The notes under the pieces: model-generated
What the model saw: the letters and a program-made list of their open reading frames with translations, nothing else
What the model was told of the DNA's origin: nothing
Database searches by the model: none
Origin: a virus
IMG/VR virus record: IMGVR_UViG_3300025849_000247
Coordinates: 1-22,434 of that record
Length of the DNA: 22,434 bases
Strand: one strand, 5' to 3'
In this document: piece after piece, positions 8,234 through 15,104 of the stretch
Layout of the letters: each line of letters opens with the position of its first letter
Position numbering within the stretch: position 1 is the stretch's first letter
Translations under genes and position numbers: made by a program

Positions 8234-8818
8234 ATGTCTGAAATTTTTAACAGATTAGAACGACAAGCATTCCGTGCGGGTATTAAACCACGCACCGATG
8301 AAAGTCGTGCTTGGTTTCTGAAGAAAGCACAGAACATGCGTAGTATCAACCGTGAAGCTTTGATGAAGGAAGAACCTCTCAAGGCAAGATCTAAACAGAT
8401 CATTGGTGGTATGTTCATGTTTACCTATGATCCTAAACATAAAGACAAACTACCATACTATGATGAATTTCCATTGGTGATTGTCATTGGGCCTGCGAAG
8501 GGTGGATTCTTAGGATTGAATCTACACTACCTTCCACCCAAGTTGAGGATGCAATTCTTTGCCAACCTCATGGACATTCAAGGTAGTAAGTTGACAGACG
8601 ATGCAAAGTTTTCATTGACATACCGAATGTTAAAGAAATCTTCGAACCTGAGATACTTCAAACCATGTGTAAAACATTATTTGAACTCTCAGGTCACTAG
8701 TCGTTTTGCGGAAGTACCTGCACCTGAGTGGGAGATTGCAATCTTTCTACCGACCGCACAATTCCGTAAACGAAACAGTTACAAGGTTCATTACGATAGT
8801 AGGCAGATGATACGATGA
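8234..8818 (+). CDS. conserved phage virion-type protein, possibly gp2-like DNA end protector
   Basis: 194 residues, started at an ATG with AGGA ten bases upstream. The N-terminal third is basic (FNRLERQAFRAGIKPR, ESRAWFLKKAQNMR). The core reads MFMFTYDPKHKDKLPYYDE, then PLVIVIGPAKGGFLGLNLHYL, and the C-terminal part has YFKPCVKHYLNSQVTSRF and WEIAIFLPTAQF. I recall this pattern, a Tyr-Asp 'LPYYD' strand followed by 'GF.GLNLHYLPP', from large marine myoviruses where it is often labelled a DNA end protector (gp2) or structural protein, but I cannot confirm the equivalence to T4 gp2. It is the first gene after an exact late promoter and is coupled to the gp54-like gene by an ATGA overlap, so a virion assembly role is likely. 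Confidence 0.5.
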   Translation: MSEIFNRLERQAFRAGIKPRTDESRAWFLKKAQNMRSINREALMKEEPLKARSKQIIGGMFMFTYDPKHKDKLPYYDEFPLVIVIGPAKGGFLGLNLHYLPPKLRMQFFANLMDIQGSKLTDDAKFSLTYRMLKKSSNLRYFKPCVKHYLNSQVTSRFAEVPAPEWEIAIFLPTAQFRKRNSYKVHYDSRQMIR

Positions 8819-9543
8819 GTGCAGGATTTTCGATAGAAGACCTAAAGGGTCAAATAGGTGGTTCGGGTGGACTTGCGAAAGCAAACCAGTTCATGGTGCA
8901 ATTACCTCAACTACCAAACTTCTCGGTAGATGCAAGAGAATTAAATCTATTCTGTACAGTTGCTTCATTGCCGGGCAGACAGATAACCTCTGTTGATTAT
9001 CAGATGGGTACGACCATGCGCAAGATCGCAAATGGTTATGCAACTACTGATATATCCATGACATTCCTTGTGGCAAATAACCACGTGGTTCGTCAGTACT
9101 TCGAAGCATGGCAAGCGTTAGCACATGATCCTGTTACCCGAGAGATTGGGTACTTCGATGAATATGTGCGGGATGTTAAGGTTTCGACCTTGGAGAGAGG
9201 TCTGAGATTAAGTCTTATTAAGAAACAATTGGGATTTGTAGATAAGATACCATCGTTCCTAAGAAACAGATTACCGAACGTGGGGCCATTTGACCTCTCG
9301 CAAGGTGAACTAGATCTCGGTGGTTCTTTTTCTATGAAGACTACATACACATGCAACCTGTTGGAGTGTTATCCAACAACATTGACCGATCAAACATTGG
9401 GAAATGGTGAAGAAGGTGTGATGGAATTGAGTGTACAATTGTCGTACACTGATTGGGAAAGTGTGGTCGGTGACTACACTAAAGAAGGCGAAGATATTGC
9501 ACGTGGTGCGATAAGCGGAGTCTTTGCAAAATTATTTGGTTAA
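8815..9543 (+). CDS. 54: tail tube initiator gp54-like / tube-fold protein
   Basis: 242 residues. It has the tail-tube fold pattern shared by gp19, gp48 and gp54: ANQFMVQLPQLPNF, an LFCTVASLPGRQITSVDYQMG strand pair, MRKIANGYATTDISMTF, then VRQYFEAWQAL, and finally YTCNLLECYPTTLT and LSVQLSYTDWE. gp54 binds the gp48 cap and starts polymerisation of the gp19 tube. The position between the baseplate block and the gp26/tape-measure genes favours gp54 over the major tube protein. The start overlaps the preceding stop (ATGA). It is shorter than T4 gp54 (320 residues). The major tail tube gp19 remains an alternative. Confidence 0.6.
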   Translation: MSAGFSIEDLKGQIGGSGGLAKANQFMVQLPQLPNFSVDARELNLFCTVASLPGRQITSVDYQMGTTMRKIANGYATTDISMTFLVANNHVVRQYFEAWQALAHDPVTREIGYFDEYVRDVKVSTLERGLRLSLIKKQLGFVDKIPSFLRNRLPNVGPFDLSQGELDLGGSFSMKTTYTCNLLECYPTTLTDQTLGNGEEGVMELSVQLSYTDWESVVGDYTKEGEDIARGAISGVFAKLFG

Positions 9544-9558
9544 TTATTGGAGAATATT

Positions 9559-10266
9559 ATGGCATTACCAAAACTAAACGCAACACCAAAGTATGAATTG
9601 ATTATACCATCATCAGGACAGAAGATCAAGTACCGCCCTTACTTAGTAAAGGAAGAGAAGGTATTGATGATAGCATTCGAGACAGGTGATCAGAAACAAA
9701 CGTTAGGCGCAGTAGTCGATACTCTACTTGCGTGTGTATACGAAGACATTGATGAGGGAGACTTAACAACATTTGATATTGAGTATATGTTTACTCAAGT
9801 CAGATCAAAGTCAGTAGGCGAATCATCAACAATCTTATTGAAGTGTACTGAATGCGAACATCAGAACGAACGACCTATTGATATATCGTCTATCAAGGTT
9901 ATTGTTCCCGAAGGTGTCAGTAACATCATACAGTTAACAGATGATATTAGTTTGGAGATGACATATCCGAAGTATAATCAAGTAAAGAATACAAACTTTG
10001 AAGGTAATCAGATAGAGGTAGGATTTGGTTTAGTTGCCAACTCCATTGCCGCGATCCTAACCGAAGACGAACGAACCGACACTAAAGATGCAACCCATGC
10101 CGAAGTGCTAGAGTTCATCGAGTCAATGACACAAGAACAGTTTAAGAAAGTTGGTGACTACCTCGAAGCAATGCCAGCCCTAATGCACACCGAAAGGTTT
10201 GCTTGCGAAAGTTGCGGAGAGACTAACACGGTGGTATTGAAGGGGATGCAGGATTTTTTATCCTAA
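9559..10266 (+). CDS. 26: baseplate hub chaperone gp26-like; zero-frame product of a putative frameshift pair
   Basis: 235 residues from ATG 9559, chosen over an upstream TTG because GGAG lies six bases before it. The protein begins MALPKLNATPKYELIIPS and resembles the T4 gp26-type hub assembly family. Two CxxC pairs (KCTECEH near residue 95 and ACESCGE near residue 215) could form a zinc ribbon. The C-terminal half is helical (EVLEFIESMTQEQFKKVGDYL). It precedes the tape measure, the place occupied by tail assembly chaperones in most tailed phages. The last codons contain TTTTTTA followed at once by TCC TAA, and the -1 frame stays open for 63 more codons, so a longer fusion is likely to be made too. 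Confidence 0.68.
   Translation: MALPKLNATPKYELIIPSSGQKIKYRPYLVKEEKVLMIAFETGDQKQTLGAVVDTLLACVYEDIDEGDLTTFDIEYMFTQVRSKSVGESSTILLKCTECEHQNERPIDISSIKVIVPEGVSNIIQLTDDISLEMTYPKYNQVKNTNFEGNQIEVGFGLVANSIAAILTEDERTDTKDATHAEVLEFIESMTQEQFKKVGDYLEAMPALMHTERFACESCGETNTVVLKGMQDFLS
10254..10260 (+). promoter_or_regulatory. candidate -1 ribosomal frameshift slippery site T TTT TTA
   Basis: In the gp26 frame the codons are GAT TTT TTA TCC TAA. Slipping back one base lets both tRNAs re-pair on TTT TTT, and reading goes on as ATC CTA AAC into the downstream frame. A purine-rich AAGGGG lies eight bases upstream and could act as a Shine-Dalgarno-type stimulator. Downstream, TTAGTC and GACTAA (about 10288-10310) could pair as a weak stem. 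Confidence 0.65.
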
Positions 10267-10451
10267 ACCTTTCTCACGATAACTTAGTCAATCATTATAA
10301 GACTAACTTTTCGTTGATGCAACATCATAATTATAGTCTAGCAGAAATAGAGACAATGATGCCGTGGGAAAGGGAGATATACGTTAGTATGTTAGTTGAT
10401 TATGTGAAGGAAGAGAATGACCGAATTAAACAAGAACAACAAAATGGATAA
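10260..10451 (+). CDS. -1 frame extension of gp26 (gpGT-like tail chaperone part)
   Basis: This frame has no start codon with a ribosome binding site: the internal ATGs near 10316 and 10351 lack Shine-Dalgarno sequences. Entered by a -1 shift at 10254-10260 it gives 63 residues, ending YVKEENDRIKQEQQNG just before the tape measure. It contains MMQ-like and MPWEREIYVSMLVDY motifs; a 'MPW.R..Y' segment is typical of the second part of tail assembly chaperones. The fusion with gp26 would be about 297 residues. The arrangement mirrors lambda G/GT, P2 E/E' and other pairs in front of tape measure genes. It could also be an independently started small gene (a gp51 counterpart), but no start supports that well. 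Confidence 0.6.
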   Translation: MLNLSHDNLVNHYKTNFSLMQHHNYSLAEIETMMPWEREIYVSMLVDYVKEENDRIKQEQQNG

Positions 10452-10457
10452 GATGCA

Positions 10458-12602
10458 ATGCCAGAAAACAAACCATATGCCCTAGAGAATGCAATCAATT
10501 CGTTGCAATCCACGAATGGTCAGCAGAACGAGCAGATTATAAAGCAAGGATCAGAAGGTCTGCGCAATGATGCCTCGTTACATAAGACTATGAAAGAAGT
10601 TCTGGCAGAGTTCAGAGGTTCTCGCGGTGACAACGAAGAAGCAAGGCGTGATGGTAATAAGAAGTCAGGGGGTGCAACACCTGCACCTTCTGGTGGTGCA
10701 ACACCAGAGATAGAGGGTGCCTTTAGTGGTCTTGGTTCTCTTGCGACAATTGGTATTGCTTTCGCAGGTTTTGTTAATGGTCTTGTTCAAGGATGGTTCG
10801 GTGTCATCAAAGATCTCGGTAAGGTGGTAAAGGGTACTTTTAATTTCTTCGGAAACACAATGAAGAAAATAATCACCTCGCTAGGTAACGTTATTAGACT
10901 GGGAATTGATAAGGCACTCGGTTCAAACGTTATGAAGAAAATGACGGAGGGATTTAATAAGTTAAAAGGATCTTTATCGGCATGGTTCTCCGAGAAATTT
11001 GCATTCCCCAAGTTCACTAAATTTCTAAATTCATTCAAGTTAGGTGTAGACGGTAAAGCAGTTGTCAATACAAATTCGTTCGTAAAGAAATTACTCAGCA
11101 TTAGGACAGCGGTTACTGGGTTCTTCACTAGCATTGGTGGGTTCTTCACTAAGATTGGCGGCAAGATAACTGCATTCAAAGATGCCATTATGAAACCAGT
11201 CAAAGGAATTGCCCTTGGAATCCTTACGACAGTGGAAAATTTGAAGGATTCTTTTAAGTCATCCAAGATTGTAGCACAGTTTGGGAAAATTAAGACAGCG
11301 GTTACTGGGTTCTTCGCTATGATTGGTGGTAAGATAACTGCATTGAAAGATGCCATTATGAAACCATTCAAAGCAATTGGTGATGCATTCAGTAAAGCAA
11401 AGACTGCACTATTTGGTGCAAGCGATACAAGTAAAACACTAAAGGATACCACTAGTAAGATGGGTGGTGTCATTACGAAGATGAAAGCAATTGCTCCCTC
11501 ATTATTCAGAGCATTCACTGCACTTGGTAAAATATTAGGTTGGCCTTTAACTATTGCTATTGGTCTCTATGCAGGAATCAAGGCATCAATAGACAAGTTT
11601 AAGTTAGGTGACATAATTGGTGGTGTGATGTCATTCCTTACTGCGGGATTTAATGCCGCCATCTTTAGTGTGGTGGATATTCTTAAAGACGGTCTCTCTT
11701 GGGTAGCAGGTATGTTAGGGGGTGATAAGATATCAGCATTCTTAGACTCGTTTACATTCGAAGAAATGTTCTCCTCTATTATGGTTGAGATCGAAGACTT
11801 CATCAGGCGGCCGGGAGAAAAACTAGGTGAGATGATGGATGCCGCCAAAGCATGGTGGGAAGGATTCGACTTCATGGAATCTGTTAAGGACATAGGTGCC
11901 ATGCTTTCTGGATTGATAGATGATGCTATTGAGTGGATCAAAGGTAAGTTACCTAGTATAGATATGGTTACTGGATTCTTTGGTAAGTTGAATCCATTCT
12001 CTTCGGATGAAGAAGTACCAGTCGCGCCAGAGACAACACCTGTAGCAACACCAACTGCGGCAGCTGCATCAACCCAAGAAGTGGATGCCGAGACAATTAA
12101 AGTAATGAAGACGGTTGCCAAAGCAGAGACTAATCCTAAGAAACCAGTTGACGCAGAGACTATGGCATTCATTAAAGATCAAGACGATCCTGCATACATC
12201 GCCAAACAGAAGACCAAAGCAGAGAAACGTGCCAAAGCAAAGGCAGACATGGATCTCCGTGCCGAAGAAAGATTGCTCAGAGACGAAGAGAAACTGCGAA
12301 AGATCAAGTCTACTGGTAAGTACAAGGGTATGGATCTAGAAGAGTCCGGCGCATATGGACAACGCATCTTGTCTAACACAGATAATAAACTCGCAAAGAT
12401 TGAAACAATCAAAAAGAATCGTGGTATGGATGTTGATAATATGTCTAGAGAGAATGCACGTTCTAGTGGTAGAAACGCAGTTACCGTAGTTGCACCATCG
12501 TCACAGAACGTGACTACCAACAACAATCAAAGTACTGCTGCGATTATGACACAGAATCAACCAACAGTTGATTATAATGATAGGACTTATGCTGTAGCAT
12601 AA
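10458..12602 (+). CDS. 29: tail tape measure protein (gp29-like)
   Basis: 714 residues; T4 gp29 is 590. It has the composition of a tape measure: charged helical N-terminus, a Gly/Ala/Pro spacer (about 70-90), many amphipathic or hydrophobic helices (IGIAFAGFVNGLVQGW, LTIAIGLYAGIKASI), and a repeated motif TAVTGFF...IGGKITA.KDAIMKP at about 217-247 and 280-303. From about 515 there is a Thr/Pro/Ala linker, then a highly charged Lys/Glu coiled region (570-640), and an Asn/Gln/Thr-rich end. It follows the chaperone/frameshift gene as tape measures usually do, six bases after its stop. It should set tail length inside the tube and be ejected first at infection. The stop is followed at once by the convergent terminator. 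Confidence 0.78.
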   Translation: MPENKPYALENAINSLQSTNGQQNEQIIKQGSEGLRNDASLHKTMKEVLAEFRGSRGDNEEARRDGNKKSGGATPAPSGGATPEIEGAFSGLGSLATIGIAFAGFVNGLVQGWFGVIKDLGKVVKGTFNFFGNTMKKIITSLGNVIRLGIDKALGSNVMKKMTEGFNKLKGSLSAWFSEKFAFPKFTKFLNSFKLGVDGKAVVNTNSFVKKLLSIRTAVTGFFTSIGGFFTKIGGKITAFKDAIMKPVKGIALGILTTVENLKDSFKSSKIVAQFGKIKTAVTGFFAMIGGKITALKDAIMKPFKAIGDAFSKAKTALFGASDTSKTLKDTTSKMGGVITKMKAIAPSLFRAFTALGKILGWPLTIAIGLYAGIKASIDKFKLGDIIGGVMSFLTAGFNAAIFSVVDILKDGLSWVAGMLGGDKISAFLDSFTFEEMFSSIMVEIEDFIRRPGEKLGEMMDAAKAWWEGFDFMESVKDIGAMLSGLIDDAIEWIKGKLPSIDMVTGFFGKLNPFSSDEEVPVAPETTPVATPTAAAASTQEVDAETIKVMKTVAKAETNPKKPVDAETMAFIKDQDDPAYIAKQKTKAEKRAKAKADMDLRAEERLLRDEEKLRKIKSTGKYKGMDLEESGAYGQRILSNTDNKLAKIETIKKNRGMDVDNMSRENARSSGRNAVTVVAPSSQNVTTNNNQSTAAIMTQNQPTVDYNDRTYAVA
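11105..11365 (+). repeat. internal duplication in tape measure gene (copies 11105-11197 and 11294-11365)
   Basis: The two copies begin with the same 22-base stretch encoding TAVTGFF and end with the same 17 bases encoding DAIMKP. The first carries seven extra codons that partly repeat the GGFFTKIGG element. Base-level similarity, not only protein similarity, suggests a fairly recent in-frame duplication. Confidence 0.75.
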
Positions 12603-12625
12603 AAAAAGGGGGACTTGCGTCCCCC
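12601..12625 (-). terminator. intrinsic terminator after gene 32 (GNRA-loop hairpin plus U tract)
   Basis: On the minus strand GGGGGAC, a GCAA loop and GTCCCCC are followed by at least seven T. The stem is seven base pairs (12608-12614 with 12619-12625). It ends eight bases beyond the gp32 stop and touches the tape measure stop on the other strand. On the plus strand there is no T tract, so it should act mainly leftward. Confidence 0.9.
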
Positions 12626-12632
12626 CGTGTTA

Positions 12633-13553
12633 CTAGTCTTCCTGTGCCATCTGCGCAAAGTAAGATAGTGTGTCATCTTCCTCCGCGACAGCACCTACCG
12701 TTGGTGCAGGAGCAGAAACAATCTCTGGTTGTGGTGCAGAACGTCCAACGTTCGCTTCCGCAGTCTGAGTTAATGCTTCATTACGGATAGTGGTGTTAGC
12801 ACCTACCGCAGTACCCAATACCAATTCCAGACGTGACTCTAATTCCTGATAGGTTTTAAAGTTAGCAGGATCTACGAACTCACCCAAATCATACTGTTGA
12901 TTATAAGTGGCTTCGAGTTTAGTCTCATCCGCATCAAACAATGCAGAAGTGGACTTGAACTCCGACTTATCATAGTTACGGTAACCCGCAACATTACGAA
13001 TCTTCAGTTCGAAGTCAGCACCATTCCAGAAGTCGAAAGGATTGACCGGAGTCTCGCCAGGGAATTGTGGTTGCATCAGATCCATGATCTTGTCAAAGAT
13101 CTTCTTACCAAACTCATAGTAAAATACTTTACCATTGTTCGATGGGTTTGCAGGATCGTTTACCACAAGGATATTAGACACGTAGTGAAGACGGCGCTTC
13201 TGTTTACGTGCAGTTTCTTTGTCATCTTCGATACCCGAGTTCCACAGACGTGAATTCAGTTCGGATACAGGATCCTTCTGACCGATGGTAGTCAACGATT
13301 TCTCGATGTACCATTGACCTTGAGGGCCTTTGAATCCGTGATCCCAATATCGTACCCAAGGCATATCTTGACCTTCCATTGCAGGAAGGAAACGGACTAC
13401 TGCGTAACCATTGCCGTTATCATCAACGGTTGGTTTCCACTTACGTTCGTCATCGTACTTATTGGTTTTGGTGTTAGTACCAGATGCTTCTTGAGCGGCA
13501 GATACTAATTTAGAAATGTCGGTAGAACGACTTTTTAGGTTTGCAAAAGACAT
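12633..13553 (-). CDS. 32: single-stranded DNA binding protein gp32
   Basis: 306 residues, T4 gp32 size. The N-terminal basic motif contains LKSRSTDISKL, followed by a core like T4: RKWKPTVDDNGNGYAVVRFLP, HGFKGPQGQWYIEKS, VSNILVVNDPA.P, KVFYYEFGKKIFDKI, FDFWNGADFELKI and VAGYRNYDKSEF. The C-terminus is acidic (EEDDTLSYFAQMAQED), the tail that contacts other replication proteins. The region that in T4 holds the zinc-binding His-Cys3 set is replaced by GQKDPVSELNSRLW, and the protein has no cysteine at all, so it is a zinc-free variant. The start has GGAG eight bases upstream. A long A-rich leader and two superposed promoters lie before it. It coats single-stranded DNA in replication, recombination and repair. 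Confidence 0.93.
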   Translation of the reverse strand: MSFANLKSRSTDISKLVSAAQEASGTNTKTNKYDDERKWKPTVDDNGNGYAVVRFLPAMEGQDMPWVRYWDHGFKGPQGQWYIEKSLTTIGQKDPVSELNSRLWNSGIEDDKETARKQKRRLHYVSNILVVNDPANPSNNGKVFYYEFGKKIFDKIMDLMQPQFPGETPVNPFDFWNGADFELKIRNVAGYRNYDKSEFKSTSALFDADETKLEATYNQQYDLGEFVDPANFKTYQELESRLELVLGTAVGANTTIRNEALTQTAEANVGRSAPQPEIVSAPAPTVGAVAEEDDTLSYFAQMAQED

Positions 13554-13636
13554 ATGTTTTCTCCAGTATGTTCAGCGTTTTCAGTTTATTTACAGTTTTT
13601 TTACACAGCGTATTTTCAAATGTTTCTTGATTGTAC
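13554..13636 (-). promoter_or_regulatory. A-rich leader of gene 32 with repeated CTG motifs
   Basis: The untranslated leader has five CTG triplets (plus-strand CAG at 13564, 13573, 13582, 13593 and 13606) spaced 9 to 13 bases apart in A-rich sequence such as CTGTAAATAAACTGAAAAC. It looks unstructured. T4 gp32 represses its own mRNA by binding an A/U-rich unstructured leader, so this may be the operator. That role is inference. Confidence 0.4.
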
Positions 13637-13642
13637 CATAGT

Positions 13643-13671
13643 ATTCTAACCTATTTATACACATAAGTCAA
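13643..13671 (-). promoter_or_regulatory. sigma70-type early promoter of gene 32
   Basis: Minus strand TTGACT (13666-13671), a 17-base spacer and TAGAAT (13643-13648). Transcription would begin near 13636, about 83 bases before the gp32 start. Confidence 0.75.
13652..13659 (-). promoter_or_regulatory. T4-type late promoter inside the gene 32 early promoter
   Basis: An exact TATAAATA on the minus strand lies wholly in the 17-base spacer of the TTGACT/TAGAAT promoter. It would start RNA near 13645. Confidence 0.65.
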
Positions 13672-13679
13672 GTGTTATT

Positions 13680-13952
13680 TTAAACATCCAGAGAATTAGT
13701 TTTCTCTAGGAAGTTCAAATTCATTGCCTCGGTTTCAAGACAATCTATAATTGAAGGTGTCAAGTACTTCTTAACATCTTCGACTTCCATGTTGTTCTGT
13801 TCACACATATGAACAATAGAGTCCATATAGTTAAGTTCCGAACTCCGAACTGTCCTCTCCACCATCTTCGAGAACCTCTTCTTGTTCATGAAGTTTTCGC
13901 TTGTGTTCGTCTCTTCGGTACTCAGATTCGGTACCGTAAATTCTATCGTCAT
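13680..13952 (-). CDS. 33: late transcription co-activator, gp33-like
   Basis: 90 residues. The core NKKRFSKMVERTVRSSELNY is followed by MDSIVHMCEQNNMEVEDVKKYL and a final EAMNLNFLEKTNSLD. This helix pattern (Y.DAI..CE...IEVE.V...L) is what I know as gp33 in marine T4-like phages. In T4, gp33 bridges the sliding clamp gp45 and RNA polymerase carrying gp55 to activate late promoters. In T4 gene 33 also lies close to gene 32, which supports the call. The start at 13952 has GAGGAG ten bases upstream; the internal Met at 13889 has none. Its first 122 bases overlap the end of the upstream gene in another frame. Confidence 0.6.
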   Translation of the reverse strand: MTIEFTVPNLSTEETNTSENFMNKKRFSKMVERTVRSSELNYMDSIVHMCEQNNMEVEDVKKYLTPSIIDCLETEAMNLNFLEKTNSLDV

Positions 13953-14406
13953 TCTCTTTCATCTCCTCGGTATATTCACCGATATCTTTATAAAACCATC
14001 CCACAACTCTCTTGGGACGACCACTAGGAAAGTATGCAATAGCATGAACGACAGTACCCATCTTACCTTCTCGATGTCTTCCATAACGTGCATCTAACCA
14101 GATACTAGAGTCGAGATACCTTTTCAGGTTTCCGAGATATACCTCTAGTGTCTGATACTCATGTCTTTCCTTAGAATCCTTCGACAGTCGTTGTGCCTTC
14201 TTGGATCGAAGTTCCACACCTATTTCTTTAACCCACTCGCGAACCTTTCTCCAATGTATCGGACTATCCTCATCCATATCCAACAATAAAGGATGGACAG
14301 ATTTGGAACCATCATGACCACGAGCCTCTCGTGCTTTTGCGAGTCTTTCACTCGCAGCGGCACGTTGGGCATCAGACATTGGTTTACGTTTGCGTTTTAC
14401 TACCAT
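13831..14406 (-). CDS. conserved phage protein of unknown function near gp33
   Basis: 191 residues. The N-terminus is very basic (KRKRKPMSDAQRAAASER, KAREARG), then SVHPLLLDMDEDSPIHWRKV, a charged helical middle (VEVYL-like EYQTLEVYLGNLKRYL), a WLDARYGRHREGK segment, and RPKRVVGWFYKDIGEY. The last 35 residues are Glu/Asp/Gly-rich and are encoded over the start of the gp33-like gene. A protein with this outline is common in marine T4-like phages next to gp33, to my memory, without a known role. The basic head suggests nucleic acid binding. It starts at an ATG overlapping the stop of the gene before it. Confidence 0.7.
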   Translation of the reverse strand: MVVKRKRKPMSDAQRAAASERLAKAREARGHDGSKSVHPLLLDMDEDSPIHWRKVREWVKEIGVELRSKKAQRLSKDSKERHEYQTLEVYLGNLKRYLDSSIWLDARYGRHREGKMGTVVHAIAYFPSGRPKRVVGWFYKDIGEYTEEMKENDDRIYGTESEYRRDEHKRKLHEQEEVLEDGGEDSSEFGT

Positions 14407-14708
14407 GCTTCACACCGATATTCTACAAGGTTTTCAGTACGGAAAGATCTCCAGTCATTCACTTCGGTATCGAATAGAACAACTAGTTCTTCATTACTCT
14501 TGCGTTCCTTACCTTCTTCGGGTACCTTGTCTAACGGAATATGTTCGGAACTCAAAGTACCAATCATATTACGAAGATCACCATTCACCTTCTTGAACTG
14601 TAGGTGCACGATACCCTCTTTCAAAGCATCAACTATTCCTTGCTTCTTCAATTCGAGCGACTGCTTCTTCATCATCTCCGGTGTTAGTTCGTTCACTGCT
14701 TGTTCCAT
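14400..14708 (-). CDS. SH3-barrel (DUF2693/WYL_2-like) phage protein
   Basis: 102 residues from ATG 14708, chosen because GGAG lies six bases upstream; an in-frame ATG at 14738 has no ribosome binding site. The core ALKEGIVHLQFKKVNGDLR, then MIGTLSSEHIP and VVLFDTEVNDWRSFRTENL match the small Sm/SH3-like barrel family found in many T4-like phages, where a strand of the form 'V.VYD.E...WRSFR' is typical. Function is unknown; nucleic-acid or protein contact is possible. Its start is inside the upstream gene (80-base overlap), and its end overlaps the next start. Confidence 0.72.
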   Translation of the reverse strand: MEQAVNELTPEMMKKQSLELKKQGIVDALKEGIVHLQFKKVNGDLRNMIGTLSSEHIPLDKVPEEGKERKSNEELVVLFDTEVNDWRSFRTENLVEYRCEAW

Positions 14709-14949
14709 TATCATCTCCTGACCCTGAGGCCTCTTCATGTAGTTGTTTTACCCAATCATCACCTTCATCAAAGTAAACGATTAATCGTTCGTTTGCAATG
14801 ATAAGATCTTCGATGTTTTTTAACTCACTTTCATCAGCACCATCTTTAATACGTTCTTGGACGTAAATGATGTTATTGACATAAGTGTCTTTCAGAATAC
14901 GTTTAGTTACTTCTACGTCTTCTTTGAACTGCTTTTCCGTGTAGGACAT
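14629..14949 (-). CDS. hypothetical acidic early protein
   Basis: 106 residues. The first 70 are helical (KEDVEVTKRILKDTYVNNI, ELKNIEDLIIANERL) and the last 35 are acidic, Gly/Ser/Asp/Glu-rich (GSGDDNGTSSER), probably disordered. The start has AAGGAG ten bases upstream. The tail is coded over the beginning of the SH3-barrel gene. It is the first well-supported gene after the consensus promoter at 15076-15104. Not recognised. Confidence 0.65.
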   Translation of the reverse strand: MSYTEKQFKEDVEVTKRILKDTYVNNIIYVQERIKDGADESELKNIEDLIIANERLIVYFDEGDDWVKQLHEEASGSGDDNGTSSERTNTGDDEEAVARIEEARNS

Positions 14950-15077
14950 AACGGGTCTTCTCCTTCAATTTTATTAATTTCTTGTTCATGCAGAACTTGC
15001 ATTCTTCGTGATCTTCTTTGACTCTGTAATCTTTGTTGCGCAGATCTGAGTTTAAGATATCTCATTTGTTTAGACAT
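14913..15077 (-). CDS. small basic ORF, doubtful
   Basis: 54 residues, very basic (LRSAQQRLQSQRRSRRMQV). It fills the space between two genes on the same strand. Against it, its ATG overlaps the -10 box of a consensus promoter, so RNA made there would start after the ATG; it could only be read from an upstream promoter or from the internal ATG at 15065. It ends 37 bases inside the next gene. Confidence 0.35.
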   Translation of the reverse strand: MSKQMRYLKLRSAQQRLQSQRRSRRMQVLHEQEINKIEGEDPLCPTRKSSSKKT

Positions 15078-15104
15078 TATATATCATTTCCTTACCACTG
15101 TCAA
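15076..15104 (-). promoter_or_regulatory. full-consensus sigma70 promoter
   Basis: Minus strand TTGACA (15099-15104), a 17-base spacer and TATAAT (15076-15081): both boxes match the bacterial consensus exactly. RNA would begin near 15069 and run into the 14949, SH3-barrel, 191-residue and gp33-like genes. Confidence 0.88.

Noticed and set aside
10787-11518. Minus-strand open frame of 243 codons across the tape measure
   Set aside because: It opposes a well-supported gene on the other strand and is an antisense shadow of its repetitive coding.
12608-12625. The 12.6 kb hairpin as a bidirectional terminator
   Set aside because: Only the minus strand has a following T tract; the plus strand has A bases before the stem and CGTGTT after it, so rightward termination is not supported.
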